A stretch of DNA of 64,000 bases from Eubacteriaceae bacterium ES3. GTDB lineage: Bacteria > Bacillota > Clostridia > Eubacteriales > Eubacteriaceae. The DNA lies in contig CP130741.1 of the NCBI GenBank assembly GCA_030586155.1, positions 332,680 to 396,679 on the forward strand, given 5' to 3'. Of the stretch, positions 37,804 through 46,030 are shown in pieces. Position numbers and translations under genes: made by a program. A model generated the notes under the pieces. It searched no databases, was not told the origin of the DNA, and saw only the letters and a list, made by a program, of their open reading frames with translations. Each line of letters starts with the position of its first letter. The stretch's first letter is position 1.

Positions 37804-38709
37804 ATGACATTAATTCTTGGTTCTCTGCAGCTGGGTCTGATTTACAGCCTGCTGGCGATGGGGATCTATATCAGTTTTCGAATTCTGAATACGCCGGATC
37901 TAACGGCAGAAGGAAGCTTTACCCTGGGGATGGCGGTTATGACGGTTTTTGTCGTGGCCGGACATCCTTTTGTGGGTATTATCTTTGCCTTGTTGGCCGG
38001 TTCTCTGGCCGGACTGGTAACCGCACTCTTGCAGACAAAGCTGAGAATCCCGCCGATTCTAGCAGGGATTTTAACCATGACCGGTCTTTATACCATTAAT
38101 CTGATGGTTATGGGGGGATCTTCCAATGTGACGCTTTTGGGAGTCAATTCAGTATTTGATCTGATTGCCGGCCAGCTGCCTTTTGCCTATAATATTTCTA
38201 AAATTGTGGTTTCAGTATTCATTGCACTGCTGATGATTTTTCTGATGGTGCTCTTTTTTAAGACGAACTGCGGCTTGTGTATCAGGGCGATTGGTGATAA
38301 TGAAAAGATGGCCAGAGCTTCATCAATGAACGTGGATGGTTATAAGATGATTGGACTAATGGTCAGCAATGGACTGATTGCCCTGTGCGGTGGCCTGATT
38401 GCCTGTGATCAGGGTTATGCGGATATGACTTCAGGTTCGGGTATGCTGGTAGTTGGTTTGGCTGCAGTTATTATAGGAGAAGCCTTTATCAGACGGCGAA
38501 CTATCCTGGCGGGCATGATCAGTTGCGTTCTGGGATCGATTGTCTATCGTTTTATTCTGGCAGCTGCTATCAGCACCCGAATTTTCCCGGCCTATGCTAT
38601 GAAGCTTTTGTCAGCTGTGATTGTTACAATCGCTTTGGCTATCCCAGCTGTTCGTTATTACCGGGAAAACTATGAACTGAAAAAGAGGGATGATCATGCT
38701 GGAAATTAA
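37804..38709 (+). CDS. trpY: ABC importer permease, TrpY-like
   Basis: A 301-aa integral membrane protein with about eight to nine helices, of the BPD_transp_2/branched-chain-type permeases (AEGSFTLGMAV, SMNVDGYKMIGLMVSNGLIAL). The ATG at 37804 has AAGGAG upstream; the frame extends 25 codons further but across the hairpin at 37758-37780. Its 3' end overlaps the ATPase gene by 14 bp. With TrpX-like and TrpZ-like subunits it should form a tryptophan or related amino acid importer. Confidence 0.82.
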   Translation: MTLILGSLQLGLIYSLLAMGIYISFRILNTPDLTAEGSFTLGMAVMTVFVVAGHPFVGIIFALLAGSLAGLVTALLQTKLRIPPILAGILTMTGLYTINLMVMGGSSNVTLLGVNSVFDLIAGQLPFAYNISKIVVSVFIALLMIFLMVLFFKTNCGLCIRAIGDNEKMARASSMNVDGYKMIGLMVSNGLIALCGGLIACDQGYADMTSGSGMLVVGLAAVIIGEAFIRRRTILAGMISCVLGSIVYRFILAAAISTRIFPAYAMKLLSAVIVTIALAIPAVRYYRENYELKKRDDHAGN

Positions 38710-39454
38710 AAATCTGAAAAAACATTTTAAAAAAGAAGGCGGTATCGAAAATCATATCCTTAAAGGACTTGATCTGAATATGGAAAAGGGCGAGTTTGTC
38801 ACTGTTCTGGGAAATAACGGAGCTGGTAAATCGACGCTTTTCAACTTGATTTCCGGAACCATCCTCTCAAATGACGGCAGTATTATTCTTGATCAGATCG
38901 ATATCACTTTTCTGCCAGAACACAAGCGGTCAAAATTTATCGGTCGGGTGTTCCAGAGTCCGATGATGGGAACGGCACCTAATCTGACAGTGGCAGAAAA
39001 TATGGCGTTGGCCTATGGAAGACAGAAACGGAAAAATTTAAACTGGGCCCTGACTAAAGATTTAAAGAAGCTGTTTTATCAGAAACTAAAAGAATCGGAT
39101 ATGGGGCTGGAGAATAAGATGGACAGCCCAATGAAGGATTTATCTGGTGGCCAGTGCCAGGTTGTAGCACTGGTAATGTGTACCATTAATCCGCCTAAAC
39201 TGCTTCTTCTGGATGAACATACTGCCGCCCTGGATCCCAAGACGGCAGTTGATGTTATGGAGTATACCCAGAAGATTGTTGAAGAAGGCGGTCTCACGGC
39301 ACTGATGATCACACATGACCTGGAAGACGCTATTTCTTATGGAAGCCGCCTGATTATGATGGATGGTGGGGTGATTGCCCAGGATTTTTCGGGTGAGGAA
39401 AAGAAGAATCTGACGGTTGAAGGTCTTCGAACCCTTTATCATTTAAAGGAGTAA
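38696..39454 (+). CDS. trpZ: ABC importer ATP-binding protein, TrpZ-like
   Basis: A 252-aa ATPase with Walker A GNNGAGKST, signature LSGGQCQVVAL, Walker B LLLDEHTAALD and switch His (THDLED). The residue after the Walker B Glu is His instead of the usual Pro (DEH), a feature shared by TrpZ/ABC.X4 ATPases as far as I recall. The start is the ATG at 38696, 7 bases after GAGGG; ATG 38690 is too close to it. It overlaps the permease gene and precedes a cupin gene by 3 bases. Confidence 0.85.
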   Translation: MLEIKNLKKHFKKEGGIENHILKGLDLNMEKGEFVTVLGNNGAGKSTLFNLISGTILSNDGSIILDQIDITFLPEHKRSKFIGRVFQSPMMGTAPNLTVAENMALAYGRQKRKNLNWALTKDLKKLFYQKLKESDMGLENKMDSPMKDLSGGQCQVVALVMCTINPPKLLLLDEHTAALDPKTAVDVMEYTQKIVEEGGLTALMITHDLEDAISYGSRLIMMDGGVIAQDFSGEEKKNLTVEGLRTLYHLKE

Positions 39455-39457
39455 GAT

Positions 39458-39763
39458 ATGAGTGAAACAAAACATAAACTTCCGCCAGGAGCCATGCGGG
39501 AAGTACTGGAAAACCAACCTGATGTGAGTCTGGTCAGAATGACGGTTGTAGCTGGCACTAAACCGCCTGTTCATCGGCATCCCTACGCTCAGATCGATTA
39601 TCTGTTAAAAGGAAGTGCAGAAATAAAAGTCGGTTCGGAAACCATGTGTCTAAAAGCAGGAGAATCCCTTTATATACCGGCCGATGTTGAACATGGTTTT
39701 TTGGTCTCTGAAGTGGAACAGGAATTCCTGGAGATGTTTGTACCAGGTCGTGAAGACCTATAG
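39458..39763 (+). CDS. Small cupin-domain protein
   Basis: A 101-aa single-domain cupin: the metal-binding motif 1 is HRHPYAQIDYLLKG (with His, His and a later Glu) and motif 2 is PADVEHGF. Function of such small cupins varies (sugar isomerase, regulator, dioxygenase), and none is indicated. GGAG precedes the ATG three bases after the ATPase stop, so it is the last gene of the T-box operon. Confidence 0.85.
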   Translation: MSETKHKLPPGAMREVLENQPDVSLVRMTVVAGTKPPVHRHPYAQIDYLLKGSAEIKVGSETMCLKAGESLYIPADVEHGFLVSEVEQEFLEMFVPGREDL

Positions 39764-39810
39764 ATTGAAACTAAAAAATGCTGATTGCTTTGTAGAATTG
39801 ATTGGTACAA

Positions 39811-39862
39811 AACGCCGGTAATGGATTATTCCAGGATGAGTATTCGTAACCGGTGTTTTTTT
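39811..39862 (+). terminator. Terminator of the T-box operon
   Basis: AACGCCGGT / ACCGGTGTT arms around an imperfectly paired middle, then a T-run. Confidence 0.75.
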
Positions 39863-39983
39863 GTGCCTGGAAAATTTCTGAAGATGAAGTAAAATAATGG
39901 TTAGGGTGTTAATGTAGAAACGATAAAAAACGGGATAATTTTAAATGGAAATTTCAAAAATACTTAAAAATCATAAATTTAAT

Positions 39984-40012
39984 TTGACAGGACTTAAAAA
40001 AGTGATTAAAAT
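39984..40012 (+). promoter_or_regulatory. htpG promoter
   Basis: TTGACA (39984-39989), 17 bases, TAAAAT (40007-40012). The CIRCE operator begins 9 bases further on, overlapping the start of transcription. The preceding gap (39764-39983) contains only the terminator. Confidence 0.85.
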
Positions 40013-40020
40013 AAATGTTG

Positions 40021-40047
40021 TTAGCACTCTTTCATTATGAGTGCTAA
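40021..40047. promoter_or_regulatory. CIRCE operator (HrcA)
   Basis: TTAGCACTC, 9 bases, GAGTGCTAA: an exact match to the CIRCE consensus bound by HrcA. It is usually found before groESL and dnaK operons; here it controls htpG. Confidence 0.95.
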
Positions 40048-40075
40048 TTCAAGTAATAACAGGAAGGAAAAAGTG

Positions 40076-41962
40076 ATGCAAAAGAAAGAGTTTAAATCAG
40101 AATCAAAACGTTTAATGGATTTGATGGTGCATTCAATTTATACCCATAAAGAGATTTTTTTAAGAGAACTGATCTCTAACGCCTCGGATGCCATTGACAA
40201 AGTCTACTATAAAACCCTTACAGATACGGATAAAACATTTAATAAAGAAGATTATTATATTCGGATTACACCGGATAAAGACAAGCGTGTCCTGGTAGTT
40301 GAAGATACTGGAATTGGAATGAGTGAGCAGGAACTGGAAGATAATCTGGGTACGATTGCTAAGAGTGGCTCTCTTGATTTTAAAAAAGGCCAGGAAATGG
40401 ATGAAGAATTCGATATCATCGGTCAGTTTGGAGTTGGTTTCTATTCGGCTTTTATGGTCGCAGACAAAGTAACAGTCGAAACAAAAGCAGTCGACTCAGA
40501 AACAGCCTACTGCTGGGTATCGGAAGGGACAGATGGCTATACAATCGAAACCTGTGAAAAGGAAAGTCACGGTACGCGGATTACCCTGCAGATTAAAGAG
40601 AATACCGAAGATAATGAGTATGATGAATATCTTGAAACTTATAAACTGCGACAGCTGGTTGAACATTACTCTAATTACATTCGTTACCCGATTAAGATGC
40701 TTTCCGAAAAATCCCGAATGAAGGAAGGGGCAGATCCGGAAAATCCCGAATATGAAACTTATCAGGAAGATGAAGTACTTAATTCCATGGTGCCGATCTG
40801 GCGAAAAAATAAAAACGAATTATCTGAAGAAGATTATCATAACTTCTATCATGATAAACGATTCGGTTATGAAGAACCACTTAAATATATGCACATGAAT
40901 ATCGAAGGGATGCTTAGTTATAAGGCTATTCTCTATATTCCAGGCAATGCCCCCTATGATTACTACACCAGAGAATATGAAAAGGGACTGGAACTCTTTT
41001 CTAACGGCGTTCTGATTATGGAAAAATGCGGGGAATTGTTGCCTGATTATTACAGCTTTGTTAAGGGGGTTGTGGATTCAGAAGATCTCTCTCTAAATAT
41101 TTCTCGGGAAATGCTGCAGCAGGATCGTCAGTTGAAACTGATCAGCAAAAAAATTGATTCGAAAATTTCCGAAGAACTAAAAAGTATGCTGGAAAATGAT
41201 CGCGAAAAATACGAAAAATTCTTCGATGCCTTTGGCAACCAACTAAAAGTAGGAACTTATGATAACTGGGGACAGAATAAGGAAAAACTTCAGGACTTTC
41301 TGCTCTTCTACTCTTCAAAAGAAGAAAAACTGGTCACTTTAAAGGAATATACTGATCGAATGCCTGAGGACCAAAAATATATTTACTATGCTTCAGGACT
41401 TTCCGTAGAATCGCTGGACAAGTTACCACAAGTTTCAATTATTAAGGATAAAGGCTTTGAACTTTTATATCTGACTGATAATATTGATGAGTTTGTTATT
41501 CAGATGATTCGGACTTATGCGGATAAAGAATTCAGAAATGTATCTAGTGATGATCTGGGTCTCGATGAATCAGAAGAGAGTAAAGAAGAACAGACATTGA
41601 CTCAAGACGAAGAAAAAATGATGGAAGAGATGAAAGGTTTAATTGGTGAAGAAGTGGTCAAAGTAAAAACCACCTCTCATTTAAAAGAAGATCTGGCTTA
41701 TCTGTCAACTGAGGGAGATTTATCCATCGAAATGGAAAAAACTCTCAACGTTATGGGAACTGGAGAAAAGGCTAAAGCCAAAAAAGTACTGGAAATCAAT
41801 AAAAATCATCCTGTTTATGAAAAAATCAAAGAATTTTATGGTCAGGATGAGGAACAGTTTAAACTATATACCCAGGTGCTCTACGATCAGGCAAGACTGA
41901 TTGCTGGTTTGCCTATTGAAGATGTGGTAGCCTTCACCCAGAATATCAGTAAACTGATGTAA
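40076..41962 (+). CDS. htpG: Chaperone HtpG (Hsp90)
   Basis: A 628-aa bacterial Hsp90. The N-terminal GHKL ATPase domain contains [20 protein letters not shown] and [12 protein letters not shown]; the middle domain has the catalytic-loop arginine in LNISREMLQ; the C-terminal dimerisation domain is present. The ATG at 40076 follows AGGAAGG. An in-frame ATG at 40037 lies within the CIRCE element and is unlikely. HrcA control is indicated by the CIRCE site, whereas B. subtilis htpG is not in the HrcA regulon, so the wiring differs here. Confidence 0.97.
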   Translation: MQKKEFKSESKRLMDLMVHSIYTHKEIFLRELISNASDAIDKVYYKTLTDTDKTFNKEDYYIRITPDKDKRVLVVEDTGIGMSEQELEDNLGTIAKSGSLDFKKGQEMDEEFDIIGQFGVGFYSAFMVADKVTVETKAVDSETAYCWVSEGTDGYTIETCEKESHGTRITLQIKENTEDNEYDEYLETYKLRQLVEHYSNYIRYPIKMLSEKSRMKEGADPENPEYETYQEDEVLNSMVPIWRKNKNELSEEDYHNFYHDKRFGYEEPLKYMHMNIEGMLSYKAILYIPGNAPYDYYTREYEKGLELFSNGVLIMEKCGELLPDYYSFVKGVVDSEDLSLNISREMLQQDRQLKLISKKIDSKISEELKSMLENDREKYEKFFDAFGNQLKVGTYDNWGQNKEKLQDFLLFYSSKEEKLVTLKEYTDRMPEDQKYIYYASGLSVESLDKLPQVSIIKDKGFELLYLTDNIDEFVIQMIRTYADKEFRNVSSDDLGLDESEESKEEQTLTQDEEKMMEEMKGLIGEEVVKVKTTSHLKEDLAYLSTEGDLSIEMEKTLNVMGTGEKAKAKKVLEINKNHPVYEKIKEFYGQDEEQFKLYTQVLYDQARLIAGLPIEDVVAFTQNISKLM

Positions 41963-41965
41963 ATA

Positions 41966-41993
41966 AAAAGCCCCTGCTTTTGCAGGGGCTTTC
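41966..41993. terminator. Terminator after htpG
   Basis: AAGCCCCTGC-TTTT-GCAGGGGCTT with flanking A and T runs; serves both convergent genes. Confidence 0.9.
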
Positions 41994-41994
41994 C

Positions 41995-42972
41995 TTATAT
42001 TTCAAGTTGACGTGGGTAGTAAAAGACTTCTTCCATTGGCAGAAAGGTATAGCCTTCGGCGCTGAGTGTCTCAATTACTGCAGGTAGGGCTGCCCTGGTA
42101 TTTTCTTTAAGTTCAGCATGGCAGAGAACCACTGAGACATCATGTTGATGACAGTCGTCAATAATATTTTGAGCGATGATGGCAGATTCAGGTACAGAAG
42201 AAGAGCCATCGCCAGCGACTACATTCCAGTCGGCATAATTATAATCGGCATCAAGTATAGCCTGAACACAGGATTCATTGGCATTAGCGGAACCGCCGGG
42301 AAAGCGGAATATTTTTGGGGGTTCAACACCAGTCAGTTCAATCTGATAATCGCGCAGGGTCTGAACATCGCCTAAGAAAGTTGTTGGATCGTTGTAGAAC
42401 TCGTAATTATGACTGCTGGTATGATTAGCCAGCGTATGTCCATCGGCAACGATTCGCCGATAACAATCGGCAGCGTAATCGCCTTTTCGGTGGTTAGTGA
42501 AAAAAGTTCCTTTAATGTTGTATGTAGACAACAAATCGAGAACTTCGTAAGTATAAGTGCTGGGACCATCGTCGAAGGTCAGAAATACGACTTTCAGTCC
42601 ATCGGTGTCATTGCTTAGTAAGCGTGTTTTTATATCCGCATAGGGATCGCCGTCAGATGAGTCTGTAATTGGCGCAGTTGTTATGTTTGAACTGCTATCT
42701 TGGCTTGTAGGTTGAGTGGTTGCTGGTTGCACGTCGACTGGGGCTATCTCATTTTGATTGGAATTATTTTGGCTATTATGTGAGTTGATATCAGATGCAG
42801 CTAGTAGACGTTCATCGGAATTCGAAGGGTAATTAGACTCGGAGGCGGAAACGATACGGGAAATGGCAAAAGAACCGCCAATTATTGTAGCAGAAAGAAC
42901 TACCAGACAAGTCAAGGTGTAAGTGATAAACTGTTTCCATGATTTGATTTTGAGTTTCTTGTATTTTTTCAT
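41995..42972 (-). CDS. Membrane-anchored polysaccharide deacetylase
   Basis: A 325-aa protein with a single N-terminal helix (about 19-41), a Ser/Asn/Gln/Thr-rich linker to about 100, and a NodB-type deacetylase domain. Family motifs are TFDDGPS (catalytic and metal Asp), HTLANHTSSH (metal His pair), RFPGGS, DWN and VVLCHAE. It likely deacetylates peptidoglycan or another cell-surface glycan outside the membrane. The start is the ATG at 42972 with GAGG upstream; the frame extends 28 codons further without a site. Confidence 0.9.
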   Translation of the reverse strand: MKKYKKLKIKSWKQFITYTLTCLVVLSATIIGGSFAISRIVSASESNYPSNSDERLLAASDINSHNSQNNSNQNEIAPVDVQPATTQPTSQDSSSNITTAPITDSSDGDPYADIKTRLLSNDTDGLKVVFLTFDDGPSTYTYEVLDLLSTYNIKGTFFTNHRKGDYAADCYRRIVADGHTLANHTSSHNYEFYNDPTTFLGDVQTLRDYQIELTGVEPPKIFRFPGGSANANESCVQAILDADYNYADWNVVAGDGSSSVPESAIIAQNIIDDCHQHDVSVVLCHAELKENTRAALPAVIETLSAEGYTFLPMEEVFYYPRQLEI

Positions 42973-43184
42973 TTTATCCTCTAAAGTGAAATTAACAAGC
43001 AGGATGATCAGTGAAAAAGCATTTGTTAATATTAGTCTATCAGAGAAGAAGGACAAGGCACAAGAACTTTTTTTATTTTATGATGATCAGATTTAATAAG
43101 ACAAACAAAAACGGTTGTAAGCGGTTAAAGGAAATGAATTTTAATAAATAATCAGAATTTGTAGTGAAGGATTAAAAAAGGCAG

Positions 43185-43213
43185 TTGAAAAGTTTTTCGA
43201 CTTAAACTATAAT
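43185..43213 (+). promoter_or_regulatory. Strong promoter of short transcript
   Basis: TTGAAA (43185-43190), 17 bases, TATAAT (43208-43213). Confidence 0.75.
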
Positions 43214-43219
43214 AGAGAG

Positions 43220-43274
43220 TAAGAAAAGCAATGACAAAGGTGTTACATTGAATTGAAATGTAACACCTTTTTTT
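43220..43274 (+). ncRNA. Predicted 55-nt transcript ending in an intrinsic terminator
   Basis: The predicted start is about 7 bases after TATAAT. The terminator has exact 11-bp arms GGTGTTACATT / AATGTAACACC (43239-43249, 43257-43267) and seven T. A six-codon frame, ATG at 43231 to TGA (MTKVLH), overlaps the 5' arm, so it could be an attenuator with a leader peptide or a small RNA. Function is unknown. Confidence 0.5.
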
Positions 43275-43489
43275 CGTGGAAAATAAGGGAGTAGCGGGTT
43301 AGATGTTTTTTCGAGACTTTCCAAAGTTTCTATCAAGGGCAGTTTATAGCTAAATAACTTGTAATAGCTGAGAACCAAACTAAGTTTTACGTGATGGTAA
43401 AAATTGGCTTATGTATAAATAAAGAATAATTTTGATACAGATAAAAAATTCTGTATATTGCATAAAAAATGCAAACAAGCGAGGTTACG

Positions 43490-44374
43490 GTGGAATTACT
43501 TTTTTCATATGGAACATTAAGAGATGAATATGTACAAAAAAAAATATTTGGAAAGAAAATACCCTCGAAGTCGGGTAAGCTTAGTGATTATCAGGTTAAA
43601 ATGGATGCAGATGGCTTTTTTAATCTTGTGCCGGGTAATCAGTGCGTTTATGGCCGGGTGCTTCAGCTAACCAGTGAAGAACTGCTTCGTGCCGATCAAT
43701 GGGAAGAGGTGCCGGTATATGAAAGGGAAAAAATCCAGGTCGAGATGGATGGAGAATCGGTAGAAGCGTGGTTTTATGAACGAAAAAGAGTTCGAGAAGA
43801 AAAGGCTGTCAGAAAAAATGATATTAATTCAGGCCTTAAAAAAGAAAATCTTGATGAGCTTTTAGAGGCCTTTTGTAAAGTGCGGGATTTAAACCTTCCG
43901 GCAGGGGATGTCATTTTACGGTTTGAAGCCCGAAAATTACCGCCTAATAAATTGAAACAGTTGAAGAAACGTTTGTTTGGCGAAGTTGAAGAACAACAGC
44001 AAAATCAATTAGATTATAGTTATCTTGGAGAGCTTTCTGTTAATTTAAAAAACTACCCTTTACGTCATGATGTTTATTGGATGGGGCATGATGCGTTTTG
44101 TGGAGAAGTTCTGGTTGCTACTGGTATGACGATGGTGCATCCGGAACGGATACAGGAAAAACTTAAAAATCTGTTGCCGGAGTTTTTAATGGACAGGGAT
44201 ATTGAGCTCAAAGAAGGGTTTAGAGGTCATTTGTTTACGGAGAAACCGCTGAATAAACATCGGCATTATAGAATAGTTGTATTTCCAGAATGGTTTGAAG
44301 AAACCTATACCAATCGCTTTGAGAAAGAGATGGAACTGATAAAGATTGAATCAGAAATTGAAAGCGGAGCATAA
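43490..44374 (+). CDS. GGCT/AIG2-like protein with C-terminal extension
   Basis: A 294-aa protein. The N-terminal 100 residues are a gamma-glutamylcyclotransferase-like fold (LLFSYGTLRDE at the start, YGRVLQLT, DQWEEVPVYERE). The remaining 190 residues (with LRFEARKLPPNKLKQLKKRLFGE and YPLRHDVYWMGHDAFCGEV) are not recognised and roughly double the usual length. The start is GTG 43490, 5 bases after GAGG; ATG 43469 adds seven residues but has no site. Confidence 0.72.
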   Translation: MELLFSYGTLRDEYVQKKIFGKKIPSKSGKLSDYQVKMDADGFFNLVPGNQCVYGRVLQLTSEELLRADQWEEVPVYEREKIQVEMDGESVEAWFYERKRVREEKAVRKNDINSGLKKENLDELLEAFCKVRDLNLPAGDVILRFEARKLPPNKLKQLKKRLFGEVEEQQQNQLDYSYLGELSVNLKNYPLRHDVYWMGHDAFCGEVLVATGMTMVHPERIQEKLKNLLPEFLMDRDIELKEGFRGHLFTEKPLNKHRHYRIVVFPEWFEETYTNRFEKEMELIKIESEIESGA

Positions 44375-44638
44375 AAACAGTAAGCACAGTTAAAATAGAA
44401 ATTTTTATTACCGTCCGTTGAATTCAACGGACAGCAATAATTTATTTTTTTAAGATATCTAAAATAAATTGATTATTGAAAGTATTCGTGTTATGATATA
44501 TAAGTACTTAAATATGTAGTAAATTAGTAACAGCTTTATTTTTAATCGATACTTATGTTTTAACGTATTATCCTGATTTGAAATGTATTGTTATCAGTTT
44601 TACTGGATTTAGGGAAACAAAAATTAGGAGGTACGCAC

Positions 44639-44839
44639 ATGAGTGGTACAGTAAAATGGTTTAATTCTGAAAAAGGTTATGGATTTATTACAGGAGAAGA
44701 TGGAAACGATGTTTTCGCACATTTCTCACAGATCCAGTCTAATGGATTCAAAACTCTAGAAGAAGGTCAGGAAGTAACATTTGATGTTGTTCAGGGCCAA
44801 AAAGGACCACAAGCTGAAAATATTCAACTTGTAAAATAA
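44639..44839 (+). CDS. Cold shock domain protein, CspA-like
   Basis: A 66-aa RNA/DNA-binding protein with RNP1 KGYGFI and RNP2 DVFAHF, normal for the family. The ATG follows TAGGAGG. The 264-bp upstream gap (44375-44638) contains no gene and would give a long AT-rich leader, as is usual for csp genes whose translation is temperature controlled (inference). Confidence 0.95.
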   Translation: MSGTVKWFNSEKGYGFITGEDGNDVFAHFSQIQSNGFKTLEEGQEVTFDVVQGQKGPQAENIQLVK

Positions 44840-44867
44840 TTTATGCAAATAAGATAGTGTAAATCAG

Positions 44868-44916
44868 ACAGGTTATGAGTTCAAGTTTTTTGAATTTGTA
44901 GCCTGTTATTTTTATG
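44868..44916 (+). terminator. Terminator after the cold shock gene
   Basis: ACAGG...CCTGT arms enclosing a TTCAAG/TTGAA inner stem, then TTATTTTT. Confidence 0.7.
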
Positions 44917-45007
44917 GGATTTTACAGACCAGGTATTAGAAAAAAGCTCAAGGGATTTAACTCTTTGTAAATTGATATATGGTTGAAGAAAAAACGAAAA
45001 AAATCAA

Positions 45008-45036
45008 TTGACAAATTAAACAGAATAGATTACGAT
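45008..45036 (+). promoter_or_regulatory. Promoter of the sugar-acid operon
   Basis: TTGACA (45008-45013), 17 bases, TACGAT (45031-45036). An inverted repeat lies directly downstream. Confidence 0.75.
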
Positions 45037-45050
45037 ATGTAAAGGAATTC

Positions 45051-45083
45051 AAACATAGGACGTTATCCGTACTTCGTATGTTT
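45051..45083. promoter_or_regulatory. Candidate operator for the FadR-type regulator
   Basis: AAACATA (45051-45057) and TATGTTT (45077-45083) form an inverted repeat around the predicted transcription start. The 8-mer TAGGACGT within it (45056-45063) recurs upstream of the GntR/FadR-type gene (49886-49893). Binding is inference. Confidence 0.45.
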
Positions 45084-45127
45084 TATTTTTAACATCAAAC
45101 GTAGGATGACCGATGCAAGGAGGCGTT

Positions 45128-46030
45128 ATGAATCAGATGGTTGGATTTATCGGATTAGGGATTATGGGGAAACCTATGGCAAAAAATCTGCTGAACAAGG
45201 GTGTTGCGCTAATGGTAAATGATCTTGATAAAGTGGCTGTGGTGGAACTCACTGAGCTTGGAGCATTGTCGGGTTCATTAAATGAAATCGGTGAGAAATG
45301 TTCAGTAGTTTTCACCATTCTACCCAATGGGGCAATTGTTCAGAAGGTTCTGTTTGGTGCTGGTGGTGTTGCAGAAACCATTAAAGAAGATAGTATTGTA
45401 ATTGATATGAGTTCAGTTACGCCGGTAGAGTCACATACCTGTGCTGACAAGCTTAAGGAAAAGCGTGTTTCGTTTCTCGATGCTCCAGTTAGCGGTGGGG
45501 AGCCAAAAGCGATAGATGGCACATTAGCCTTTATGGTCGGTGGGGAACAGAATACTTTTGATTCAATCATGCCATATTTTGAGAAAATGGGTGCCAGCGC
45601 TCTTTTGGTTGGTGGAACTGGTAGTGGGTCTGTGACTAAGCTTGCTAATCAGGTAATCGTCAATCTGAATATTGCAGCTGTTTCAGAGGCTTTGGTAATG
45701 GCTACTAAAGCAGGAGCAGATCCGGAACTGGTTTATCAGGCGATACGCGGTGGCTTGGCTGGAAGTACGGTGTTGGATGCCAAGGCGCCACTGATGATTG
45801 AGCGTAAATTTGCCCCCGGCGGTAAGATTTCCATCAACTTGAAAGACATTAAAAATGTAATGGCGACAGCCCATGCCATTGATGTACCAATGCCAATGAG
45901 CAGCCAATTACTGGAAATCATGCAGGCCTTAAAAGTAGATGGTCATATTGATGATGATCATGGTGGAATTGTCCAGTATTTTGAAAAAATGGCTAGAGTA
46001 GAAGTTCGAAGAAAAGAGGAAAACAGATGA
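45128..46030 (+). CDS. 3-hydroxyisobutyrate dehydrogenase-family oxidoreductase
   Basis: A 300-aa beta-hydroxyacid dehydrogenase. The Rossmann motif is GFIGLGIMGKPMAKNL, the substrate-binding block DAPVSGGEPKA, and the catalytic Lys is in KLANQ. Relatives oxidise tartronate semialdehyde, 3-hydroxyisobutyrate, or the C4 sugar acids threonate/erythronate (LtnD). The kinase next door favours the last. The ATG at 45128 follows AGGAGG; ATG 45113 lies before it. Its stop overlaps the kinase start (ATGA). Confidence 0.9.
   Translation: MNQMVGFIGLGIMGKPMAKNLLNKGVALMVNDLDKVAVVELTELGALSGSLNEIGEKCSVVFTILPNGAIVQKVLFGAGGVAETIKEDSIVIDMSSVTPVESHTCADKLKEKRVSFLDAPVSGGEPKAIDGTLAFMVGGEQNTFDSIMPYFEKMGASALLVGGTGSGSVTKLANQVIVNLNIAAVSEALVMATKAGADPELVYQAIRGGLAGSTVLDAKAPLMIERKFAPGGKISINLKDIKNVMATAHAIDVPMPMSSQLLEIMQALKVDGHIDDDHGGIVQYFEKMARVEVRRKEENR

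Larger units (their letters stand above)
42973..43489. other. Gene-free region with a short terminated transcription unit
   Basis: 517 bp between a minus-strand deacetylase gene and a plus-strand GGCT-like gene. It contains a strong plus-strand promoter and, about 25 bases after its predicted start, a strong terminator. Between 43275 and 43468 I see nothing further. Confidence 0.6.
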
